Assembly: GCA_936450465.1 (NCBI GenBank)
Contig: OW388296.1
Coordinates: forward strand, 50,357,750 to 50,421,749
DNA from: Gibbula magus
Taxonomy: Eukaryota > Mollusca > Gastropoda > Trochida > Trochidae
Reading direction: 5' to 3'
Length of the DNA: 64,000 bases
Made by a program: the position numbers and the translations under genes
The notes under the pieces: model-generated
Databases searched by the model: none
What the model was told of the DNA's origin: nothing
Seen by the model: only the letters and a program-made list of their open reading frames with translations
Part shown: positions 27,201-39,200 of the stretch, piece by piece
Layout of the letters: each line of letters starts with the position of its first letter
Numbering within the stretch: the first letter of the stretch is position 1

Positions 27201-30200
27201 AAATATATTACTTTGCAATTTCATTTAAGCGTTTACTGCATCTATATTGATAACATAAATTTAAGGTTTCGGAATTACTCAAAGGAATATATTTGGAGTC
27301 GTGTATATTCATCGATTTGACATTGACTGCCAGAAAAGCGAATTGAAATTCATGCAGTAATACCATCAAAGAAGCTTAAATATGAATAAGAAATGTACAT
27401 GTACATCGACGGGCAAAAGAAAGTATATCCCTCAGTTTTATTTATCATATGTTCAATTTTCAAAGTCAAATATTTCGAGTTTTCGACATCGTATTAAAAA
27501 ACTGACTAATTTGGGAAATTAGCCTAAACATTTAATCAGTCAACGAATATCTCTACTCGGTTTTTAAAAAAATAATTAAAATTAAAATTTGAAATTTTGA
27601 AATTCCCCCAAATTAATTTCATAACTGTTCATCGACATATAACACATATTTTATGTTAAAAAAAGAAAGAAAAGTGCCTCGTCCTGCACACATTTACAAC
27701 ATTTTGAACATGGTAGGGCTCATGTGTGTGTGTAAATTTAATTTCTTACCCCTGTTTACTTTAAATAATTATACTTTAGTTAAACAAAAATGATCAACAA
27801 TTCCGTCATTCAAACTACTGCCGAAAAGTGTTATTGTATCGTGCCATAATCATATGCATCTAATATAAAAAAAATATTGAATCAATCGAAAACAAGTGAT
27901 TGTTAAACTTTCGTATGTTCCCTGGAGGGTACTTCCCCCGGAGTGTATGTTTTCCACAGTGTATGTTCCCACGAGGGTACTCCCCCCGGAGTGTATGTTC
28001 TCCACAGTGTATTTTCCCACGAGGGTACTCCCCCCGGAGTGTATGTTCTCCACAGTGTATGTTCCCACGAGGGTACTTCCCCCGGAGTGTATGTTCTCCA
28101 CAGTGTATGTTCCCACGAGGGTACTCCCCCCGGAGTGTATGTTTTCCACAGTGTATGTTCCCACGAGGGTACTCCCCCCGGAGTGTATGTTTTCCACAGT
28201 GTATGTTCCCACGAGGGTACTCCCCCCGGAGTGTATGTTTTCCACAGTGTATGTTCCCACGAGGGTACTTCCCCCGGAGTGTATGTTTTCCACAGTGTAT
28301 GTTCCCACGAGGGTACTCCCCCCGGAGTGTATGTTTTCCACAGTGTATTTTCCCACGAGGGTACTCCCCCCGGAGTGTATGTTTTCCACAGTGTATGTTC
28401 CCACGAGGGTACTTCCCCCGGAGTGTATGTTTTCCACAGTGTATGTTCCCACGAGGGTACTCCCCCCGGTGTGTATTCTCCACAGTGTATGTTCCCTGGA
28501 GGGTACTTCCCCGGAGTGTATGTTTTCCACAGTGTATGTTCCCACGAGGGTACTCCCCCCGGAGTATATGTTCTCCACAGTGTATGTTCCCACGTTGGTA
28601 CTCCCCCCGGAGTGTATGTTCTCCACAGTGTATGTTCCCTGGAGGGTACTTCCCCCGGAGTGTATGTTCCCTGGAGGGTACTCCCCCCGGAGTGTTTGTT
28701 CTCCACAGTGTATGTTCCCTGGAGGGTACTCCCCCCGGAGTGTATGTTCTCCACAGTGTATGTTCTCCACAGTGTATGTTCTCCACAGTGTATGTTCCCT
28801 GGAGGGTACTTCCCCCGAGTGTATGTTCTCCACAGTGTATGTTCCCTGGAGAGTACTCCCCCCGGGGTGTATGTTCCCTAGAGGGTACTCCCCCCGGAGT
28901 GTTTGTTCTCCACAGTGTATGTTCCCTGGAGGGTACTCCCCCCGGAGTGTATGTTCTCCACAGTGTATGTTCCCTGGAGGGTACTCCCCCCGGAGTGTAT
29001 ATTCTCCACAGTGTATGTTCCCTGGAGGGTACTCCCCCCGGAGTGTATATTCTCAACAGTGTATGTTCCCTGGAGGGTACTTCCCTTGGAGTGTATGTTC
29101 TCCACAGTGTATGTTCCCTGGAGGGTTCTTCCCTTGGAGTGTATGTTCTCCACAGTGTATGTTCCCTGGAGGGTACGTCCCCCGGAGGGTATGTTCTCCA
29201 CAGTGTATGTTTCCTGGAGGGTACTTCCTCCGGAGTGTATGTTCTCCGCAGTGTATGTTCCCTGGAGGGTACTTCCCCCGTAGTGTATGTTCCCTGGAGG
29301 GTACTCCCCCCGGAGTGTTTGTTCTCCACAGTGTATGTTCCCTGGAGGGTACTCCCCCCGGAGTGTATGTTCTCCACAGTGTATGTTCCCTGGAGGGTAC
29401 TCCCCCCGGAGTGTATATTCTCCACAGTGTATGTTCCCTGGAGGGTACTCCCCCCGGAGTGTATGTTCTCCACAGTGTATGTTCCCTGGAGGGTACTTCC
29501 CTTGGAGTGTATGTTCTCCACAGTGTATGTTCCCTGGAGGGTACTTCCCCCGGAGTGTATGTTCCTTGGAGGGTACTTCCCCCGGAGTGTATGTTCCCTG
29601 GAGGGTACTTCCCCCGGAGTGTATGTTCCCTGGAGGGTACTTCCCCCGGAGTGTATGTTCCCTGGAGAGTACTTCCTCCGGAGTGTATGTTCTCCACAGT
29701 GTATGTTCCCTGGAGGATTCTCCCCCCGAAGTGTATGTTCTCCACAGTGTATGTTCCCTAGAGGGTAATTCCTCCGGAGTGAATGTTCTCCACAGTGTAT
29801 GTTCTCTTGAGGGTACTTCCCCCGGAGTGTATGTTTTCCACAGTGTATGTTCCCTGGAGGATACTTCCCCAGGAGTGTATATTTTCCACAGTGTATGTTC
29901 CCTGGAGGGTACTTCCCCCGGAGTGTATATTTTCACAGTGTATATTACACATATTGAATCAATCGAAAACAAGTGATTGTTAGACTTTCTTTTGCTAGTC
30001 AGTTTATTTTCTGTAGTTACTCATCGCCGCTAATGGCTGCGATACTGCCGAAGCGGCGTTAAACAATAATTCACTCACTCACTGTATTTACTCATATGTT
30101 AATGTGGATTAACGCTGTCTTCAAATAACCACTCCGGATATGCCAATAAGTTCATGAATGGTTAAATCACTAACACATTTTTTTGGAGATAATTTACTTC

Positions 30201-33200
30201 GTTCTTTAAATTACTGTAAAGGAATAATAAACCAACTCAGAATGACAAAATGTATGTCTGTGGCAGTGAATGTCCCCAAAAGTGTATGTTCTCTGGAGGG
30301 CACTTCCCCCGGAGTGTATGTCCCCCACATTATATTTTCCCTGGAGCTTACTTCCCCCAAACTTCCAAGTGTGGGTTTTCCACAGCGTATGTTCCCTGGA
30401 GGGTACTTCCCCCGGAGTGTATGTTCTCCACAGTGTATGTTCCCACGAGGGTACTCCCCCCGGAGTGTATGTTCTCCACAGTGTATGTTCCCACGAGGGT
30501 ACTCCCCCCGGAGTGTATGTTCTCCACAGTGTATGTTCCCTGGAGGGTACTTCCCCCGGAGTGTATGTTCCCTGGAGGGTACTCCCCCCGGAGTGTATGT
30601 TCTCCACAGTGTATGTTCCCTGGAGGGTACTTCCCCCGAGTGTATGTTCTCCACAGTGTATGTTCCCTGGAGGGTACTCCCCCCGGGGTGTATGTTCCCT
30701 AGAGGGTACTCCCCCCGGAGTGTTTGTTCTCCACAGTGTATGTTCCCTGGAGGGTACTCCCCCCGGAGTGTATGTTCCCCACAGTGTATGTTCCCTGGAG
30801 GGTACTCCCCCCGGAGTGTATGTTTTCCACAGTGTATGTTCCCACGAGGGTACTCCCCCCGGAGTGTATGTTCTCCACAGTGTATGTTTCCACGAGGGTA
30901 CTCCCTCCGGAGTGTATGTTCTCCACACTGTATGTTCCCTTGAGGGTACTTCCCCCGGAGTGTATGTTCCCTGGAGGGTACTCCCCCCGGAGTGTATGTT
31001 CTCCACAGGGTATGTTCCCTGGAGGGTACTTCCCCCGAGTGTATGTTCTCCACAGTGTATGTTCCCTGGAGGGTACTCCCCCCGGAGTGTATGTTCCCTA
31101 GAGGGTACTCCCCCCGGAGTGTTTGTTCTCCACAGTGTATGTTCCCTGGAGGGTACTTCCCCCGGAGTGTATGTTCTCCACAGTGTATGTTCCCTGGAGG
31201 GTACTCCCCCCGGAGCGTATATTCTCCACAGTGTATGTTCCCTGGAGGGTACTCCCCCCGGAGTGTATGTTCTCCACAGTGTATGTTCCCTGGAGGGTAC
31301 TTCCCTTGGAGTGTATGTCCCCCACAATATAATTTCCCTGGAGCGTACTTCCCCCAAACTTCCAAGTGTGGGTTTTCCACAGCGTAAGTTCCCTGGAGTG
31401 TACTTCCCCCGGAGTGTATGTTTTCCACAGTGTATGTTCCCACGAGGGTACTCGCCCCGGGGTGTATGTTCTCCACAGTGTATTTTCCCACGAGGGTACT
31501 CCCCCCGGAGTGTATGTTCTCCACAGTGTATGTTCCCTGGAGGGTACTTCCCCCGGAGTGTATGTTCCCCTGGAGGGTACTCCCCCCGGAGTGTATGTTC
31601 TCCACAGTGTATGTTCCCTGGAGGGTACTTCCCCCGAGTGTATGTTCTCCACAGTGTATGTTCCCTTGAGGGTACTCCCCCCGGAGTGTATGTTCCCTAG
31701 AGGGTACTCCCCCCGGAGTGTTTGTTCTCCACAGTGTATGTTCCCTGGAGGGTACTCCGCCCGGAGTGTATTACTCCCCCCGGAGTGTATATTCTCCACA
31801 GTGTATGTTCCCTGGAGGGTACTCCCCCCGGAGTGTATGTTTTCCACAGTGTATGTTCCCTGGAGGGTACTTCCCTTGGAGTGTATGTTCTCCCATGGTA
31901 TATTCCCTGGAGGGTTTTTCCCTTGGAGTGTATGTTCTCCACAGTGTATGTTCCCTTGAGGGTACGTCCCCCGGAGGGTATGTTTTCTACAGTGTATGTT
32001 TCCTAGAGGGTACTTCCCCCGGAGTGTTTGTTCTCCACAGTGTATGTTCCCTGGAGGGTACTCCCCCCGGAGTGAATGTCTCCACAGTGTATGTTCCCTG
32101 GAGGGTACTCCCCCCGGAGTGTATGTTCTCCACAGTGTATGTTCCCTGGAGGGTACTTCCCCCGGAGGGTATGTTCTCCACAGTGTATGTTTCCTGGAGG
32201 GTACTCCCCCCAGAGTGTATATTCTCCACAGTGTATGTTCCCTGGAGGGTACTCCCCCCGGAGTGTATGTTCTCCACAGTGTATGTTCCCTGGAGGGTAC
32301 TTCCCTTGGAGCGTATGTTCTCAACAGTGTATGTTAGCTGGAGGGTACTTCCCCCGGAGTGTATGTTCCCTGGAGGGTACTTCCCCCGGAGTGTATGTTC
32401 CCTGGAGGGGTACTTCCCCCGGAGTGTATGTGCCCTGGAGGGTACTTCCCCCGGAGTGTATGTTCCCTGGAGAGTACTTCCTCTAGAGTGTATGTTCTCC
32501 ACAGTGTATGTTCCCTGGAGGGTACTCCCCCCGGAATGTATGTTCTCCACAGTGTATGTTCCCTGGAGGGTACTTCCCCCGGAGGGTATGTTCTCCACAG
32601 TGTATGTTTCCTGGAGGGTACTACCCCCGGAGTGTATATTCTCCACAGTGTATGTTCCCTGGAGGGTACTCCCCCCGGAGTGTTTGTTCTCCACAGTGTA
32701 TGTTCCCTGGAGGGTACTCCCCCCGGAGTGAATGTTCTCCACAGTGTATGTTCGCTGGAGGGTACTCCCCCCGGAGTGTATGTTCTCCACAGTGTATGTT
32801 CCCTGGAGGGTACTTCCCCCGGAGGGTATGTTCTCCACAGTGTATGTTTCCTGGAGGGTACTCCCCCCAGAGTGTATATTCTCCACAGTGTATGTTCCCT
32901 GGAGGGTACTCCCCCCGGAGTGTATGTTCTGCACAGTGTATGTTCCCTGGAGGGTACTTCCCTTGGAGCGTATGTTCTCCACAGTGTATGTTCCCTGGAG
33001 GGTACTTCCCCCGGACTGTATGTTCCCTGGAGGGTACTTCCCCCGGAGTGTATGTTCCCTGGAGGGGTACTTCCCCCGGAGTGTATGTGCCCTGGAGGAT
33101 TCTCCCCCCGAAGTGTATGTTCTCCACAGTGTATGTTCCCTAGAGGGTGATTCCTCCGGAGTGAATGTTCTCCACAGTGTATGTTCTCTTGAGGGTACTT

Positions 33201-36200
33201 CCCCCGGAGTGTATGTTTTCCACAGTGTGTGTTCCCTGGAGGGGACTCCCCCCGGAGTGTATGTTATCCACAGTGTATGTTCCCTGGAGGGTACTCCCCC
33301 CGGAGCGTATATTCTCCACAGTGTATGTTCCCTGGAGGGTACTTCCCCCGAGTGTATGTTCTCCACAGTGTATGTTCCCTGGAGGGTACTCCCCCCGGAG
33401 TGTATGTTCCCTAGAGGGTACTCCCCCCGGATCGTTTGTTCTCCATAGTGTATGTTCCCTGGAGGGTACTCCCCCCGGAGTGTATGTTCCCCACAGTGTA
33501 TGTTCCCTGGAGGGTACTCCCCCCGGAGTGTATGTTTTCCACAGTGTATGTTCCCACGAGGGTACTCCCCCCGGAGTGTATGTTCTCCACAGTGTATGTT
33601 TCCACGAGGGTACTCCCCCCGGAGTGTATGTTCTCCACAGTGTATGTTCCCTGGAGGGTACTTCCCCCGGAGTGTATGTTCCCTGGAGGGTACTCCCCCC
33701 GGAGTGTATGTTCTCCACAGTGTATGTTCCCTGGAGGGTACTTCCCCCGAGTGTATGTTCTCCACAGTGTATGTTCCCTGGAGGTTACTCCCCCCGGAGT
33801 GTATGTTCCCTAGAGGGTACTCCCCCCGGAGTGTTTGTTCTCCACAGTGTATGTTCCCTGGAGGGTACTTCCCCCGGAGTGTATGTTCTCCACAGTGTAT
33901 GTTCCCTGGAGGGTACTCCCCCCGGAGCGTAAATTCTCCACAGTGTATGTTCCCTGGAGGGTACTCCCCCCGGAGTGTATGTTCTCCACAGTGTATGTTC
34001 TCTGGAGGGTACTTCCCTTGGAGTGTATGTCCCCCACAATATAATTTCCCTGGAGCGTACTTCCCCCAAACTTCCAAGTGTGGGTTTTCCACAGCGTATG
34101 TTCCCTGGAGGGTACTTCCCCCGGAGTGTATGTTTTCCACAGTGTATGTTCCCACGAGGGTACTCCCCCCGGAGTGTATGTTCTCCACAGTGTATTTTCC
34201 CACGAGGGTACTCCCCCCGGAGTGTATGTTCTCCACAGTGTATGTTCCCTGGAGGGTACTTCCCCCGGAGTGTATGTTCCCTGGAGGGTACTCCCCCCGG
34301 AGTGTATGTTCTCCACAGTGTATGTTCCCTGGAGGGTACTTCCCCCGAGTGTATGTTCTCCACAGTGTATGTTCCCTGGAGTGTACTCCCCCCGGGGTGT
34401 ATGTTCCCTAGAGGGTACTCCCCCCGGAGTGTTTGTTCTCCACAGTGTATGTTCCCTGGAGGGTACTCCCCCCGGAGTGTATGTTCTCCACAGTGTATGT
34501 TTCCACGAGGGTACTCCCCCCGGAGTGTATGTTCTCCACAGTGTATGTTCCCTGGAGGGTACTTCCCCCGAGTGTATGTTCTCCACAGTGTATGTTCCCT
34601 GGAGGGTACTCCCCCCGGAGTGTATGTTCCCTAGAGGGTACTCCCCCCGGAGTGTTTGTTCTCCACAGTGTATGTTCCCTGGAGGGTACTTCCCCCGGAG
34701 TGTATGTTCTCCACAGTGTATGTTCCCTGGAGGGTACTTCCCCCGGAGTGTATGTTCTCCACAGTGTATGTTCCCTGGAGAGTACTCCCCCCGGAGTGTA
34801 TGTTCCCTAGAGGGTACTCCCCCCGGAGTGTATGTTCTCCACAGTGTATGTTCCCTGGAGGGTACTTCCCCCGAGTGTATGTTCTCCACAGTGTATGTTC
34901 CCTGGAGGGTACTCCCCCCGGAGTGTATGTTCCCTAGAGGGTACTCCCCCCGGAGTGTTTGTTCTCCACAGTGTATGTTCCCTGGAGGGTACTTCCCCCG
35001 GAGTGTATGTTCTCCACAGTGTATGTTCCCTGGAGGGTACTCCCCCTGGAGCGTATATTCTCCACAGTTTATGTTCCCTGGAGGGTACTTCCCCCGAGTG
35101 TATGTTCTCCACAGTGTATGTTCCCTGGAGGGTACTCCCCCCGGAGTGTATGTTCCCTAGAGGGTACTCCCCCCGGAGTGTTTGTTCTCCACAGTGTATG
35201 TTCCCTGGAGGGTACTTCCTCCGGAGTATATGTTCTCCACAGTGTATGTTCCCTGGAGGGTACTTCCTCCGGAGTGTATGTTTTCCACAGTGTATGGTCC
35301 CTGGAGGGTACTTCCCCCGGAGTGTATATTTTCACAGTGTACATGTATGTTCTCCACAGTGTATGTTTCCTGGAGGGTACTTCCCCCGGAGTGTATGTTC
35401 CCTTGAGGGACCTTCCCCCGGTGTGTATGTTCCCTGGAGGGTACTTTCCCCGGAGTGTATGTTCCCTGGAGGTTACTTTCCCCGGAGTGTATGTTATCCA
35501 CAGTGTATGTTTCCTGGAGGGTACTTCCTCCGGAGTGTATGTTCCCCACAGTTTATGTTCCCTGGAGGGTACTCCCCCCGGAGAGTGTGTTCTCCACAGT
35601 GTATGTTCCCTGGAGGGTACTTTCTCCGGAGTGTATGTTCCCTGGAGGGTACTCCTCCCGGAGTGTATGTTCTCAACAGTGTATGTTCCCTGGAGGGTAC
35701 TCCCCCCGGAGTGTATGTTCCCCACAGTGTATGTTCCCTGGAGGGTACTCCCCCCGGAGTGTATGTTTTCCACAGTGTATGTTCCCACGAGGGTACTCCC
35801 CCCGGAGTGTATGTTCTCCACAGTGTATGTTTCCACGAGGGTACTCCCCCCGGAGTGTATGTTCTCCACAGTGTATGTTCCCTGGAGGGTACTCCCCCCG
35901 GAGTGTATGTTCCCTAGAGGGTACTCCCCCCGGAGTGTTTGTTCTCCACAGTGTATGTTCCCTGGAGGGTACTTCCCCCGGAGTGTATGTTCTCCACAGT
36001 GTATGTTCCCTGGAGGGTACTCCCCCCGGAGCGTATATTCTCCACAGTGTATGTTCCCTGGAGGGTACTCCCCCCGGAGTGTATGTTCTCCACAGTGTAT
36101 GTTCTCTGGAGGGTACTTCCCTTGGAGTGTATGTCCCCCACAATATAATTTCCCTGGAGCGTACTTCCCCCAAACTTCCAAGTGTGGGTTTTCCACAGCG

Positions 36201-39200
36201 TATGTTCCCTGGAGGGTACTTCCCCCGGAGTGTATGTTTTCCACAGTGTATGTTCCCACGAGGGTACTCCCCCCGGAGTGTATGTTCTCCACAGTGTATT
36301 TTCCCACGAGGGTACTCCCCCCGGAGTGTATGTTCTCCACAGTGTATGTTCCCTGGAGGGTACTTCCCCCGGAGTGTATGTTCCCTGGAGGGTACTCCCC
36401 CCGGAGTGTATGTTCTCCACAGTGTATGTTCCCTGGAGGGTACTTCCCCCGAGTGTATGTTCTCCACAGTGTATGTTCCCTGGAGTGTACTCCCCCCGGG
36501 GTGTATGTTCCCTAGAGGGTACTCCCCCCGGAGTGTTTGTTCTCCACAGTGTATGTTCCCTGGAGGGTACTCCCCCCGGAGTGTATGTTTTCCACAGTGT
36601 ATGTTCCCACGAGGGTACTCCCCCCGGAGTGTATGTTCTCCACAGTGTATGTTTCCACGAGGGTACTCCCCCCGGAGTGTATGTTCTCCACAGTGTATGT
36701 TCCCTGGAGGGTACTCCCCCCGGAGTGTATGTTCTCCACAGTGTATGTTCCCTGGAGGGTACTTCCCCCGAGTGTATGTTCTCCACAGTGTATGTTCCCT
36801 GGAGGGTACTCCCCCCGGAGTGTATGTTCCCTAGAGGGTACTCCCCCCGGAATGTTTGTTCTCCACAGTGTATGTTCCCTGGAGGGTACTTCCCCCGGAG
36901 TGTATGTTCTCCACAGTGTATGTTCCCTGGAGGGTACTTCCCCCGGAGTGTATGTTCTCCACAGTGTATGTTCCCTGGAGGGTACTCCCCCCGGAGTGTA
37001 TGTTCCCTAGAGGGTACTCCCCCCGGAGTGTATGTTCTCCACAGTGTATGTTCCCTGGAGGGTACTTCCCCCGAGTGTATGTTCTCCACAGTGTATGTTC
37101 CCTGGAGGGTACTCCCCCCGGAGTGTATGTTCCCTAGAGGGTACTCCCCCTGGAGTGTATGTTCTCCACAGTGTATGTTCCCTGGAGGGTACTCCCCCTG
37201 GAGTGTATGTTCTCCACAGTGTATGTTCCCTGGAGGGTACTTTCCCCAGAGTGTATGTTCTCCACAGTGGATGTTCCCTGGAGGGTACTTCCCCTGGAGT
37301 GTAGACTTTCCACAGTGTATGTTCCCTGGAGGGTACTCCCCCCGGAGTGTATGTTCCCTGGAGGGTACTTCCCCCGGAGCGTATGTTCCCTGGAGGGTAC
37401 TTCCCCCGGAGTGTATGTTCCCTTGAGGGCACTTCCCCCGGTGTGTATGTTCCCTGGAGGGTACTTCCCCCGGAGTGTATGTTCCCTTGAGGGCTCTTCC
37501 CCCGGTGTGTATGTTCCCTGGAGGGTACTTTCCCCGGAGTGTATATTCCCTGGAAGGGAATTCCCCTGGAGCGTATGTTCCCTGAAGGGTACTTCCCCCG
37601 GAGTGTATTTTCCCTTGAGGGTACTCTCCCCGGAGTGTATGTTCTTCACAATGTATGTTCCCTGGAGGGTACTTCCCCCGGAGTGTATGTTCTCAACAGT
37701 GTATGTTCCCTGGAGGGTACTTCAGCCGGAGTGTATGTTCTCCACAGTGTATGTTCCCTGGAGGGTACTTCAGCCGGAGTGTATGTTCTCCACAGTGGAT
37801 GTTCCCTGGAGGCTACTCCCCTTGGAGTGTATGTTCTCCACAGTGTATGTTCCCTGGAGGATACTCCCCCGGAGTGTATGTTCTCAACAGTGTATGTTCC
37901 CTGGAGGGTACTTCCCCCGGAGTGTATGTTCCCTGGAGGGTACTCCCCCCGGAGTGTATGTTATCCACAGTGTATGTTCCGTAGAGGGTACTTCCTCCGA
38001 AGTGTATATTTTCCACAGTGTATGTTCTCCACAGTGTATATTCCCTGGAGGGTACTTCCTCCGGAGTGTATGTTCTCCACAGTGTATGTTCCCTGGAGGG
38101 TACACCCCCTGGAGTGTATGTTCTCCACAGTGTATGTTCCCTGGAGGGTACTTCCTCCGGAGTGTATGTTCTCCACAGTGTATATTCCCTGGAGGGTACT
38201 TTCCCCAGAGTGTATGTTCTCCACAGTGTATATTCCCTGGAGGGTACTTCCCCCGAGTGTATGTTCTCCACAGTGTATGTTCCCTGGAGGGTACTTTCCC
38301 TGGAGTGTATGTTCTCCACAGTGTATGTTCCCTGGAGGGTACTTCCCCCGAGTGTATGTTCTCCACAGTGTATGTTCCCTGGAGGGTACTTCCCCCGAGT
38401 GTATGTTCTCCACAGTGTATGTTCCCTGGAGGGTACTTCCCCCGAGTGTATGTTCTCCACAGTGTATATTCCCTGGAGGGTACTTTCCCCGAGTGTATGT
38501 TCTCCACAGTGTATGTTCCCTGGAGGGTACACCCCCTGGAGTGTATGTTCTCCACAGTGTATATTCCCTGGAGGGTACTTCCCCCGAGTGTATGTTCTCC
38601 ACAGTGTATATTCCCTGGAGGGTACTTTCCCTGGAGTGTATGTTCTCCACAGTGTATGTTCCCTGGAGGGTACTTCCCCCGAGTGTATGTTCTCCACAGT
38701 GTATGTTCCCTGGAGGGTACTTCCCCCGAGTGTATGTTCTCCACAGTGTATGTTCCCTGGAGGGTACTTCCCCCGAGTGTATGTTCTCCACAGTGTATAT
38801 TCCCTGGAGGGTACTTTCCCCGAGTGTATGTTCTCCACAGTGTATATTCCCTGGAGGGTACTTCCCCCGAGTGTATGTTCTCCACAGTGTATATTCCCTG
38901 GAGGGTACTTTCCCTGGAGTGTATGTTCTCCACAGTGTATGTTCCCTGGAGGGTACTTCCCCCGAGTGTATGTTCTCCACAGTGTATGTTCCCTGGAGGG
39001 TACTTCCCCCGAGTGTATGTTCTCCACAGTGTATGTTCCCTGGAGGGTACTTCCCCCGAGTGTATGTTCTCCACAGTGTATGTTCCCTGGAGGGTACTTC
39101 CCCCGAGTGTATGTTCTCCACAGTGTATATTCCCTGGAGGGCTATTTCCCCGGAGTGTATGTTCTCCACAGTGTATGTTCTCTGGAGGGTACTTCCCCCG

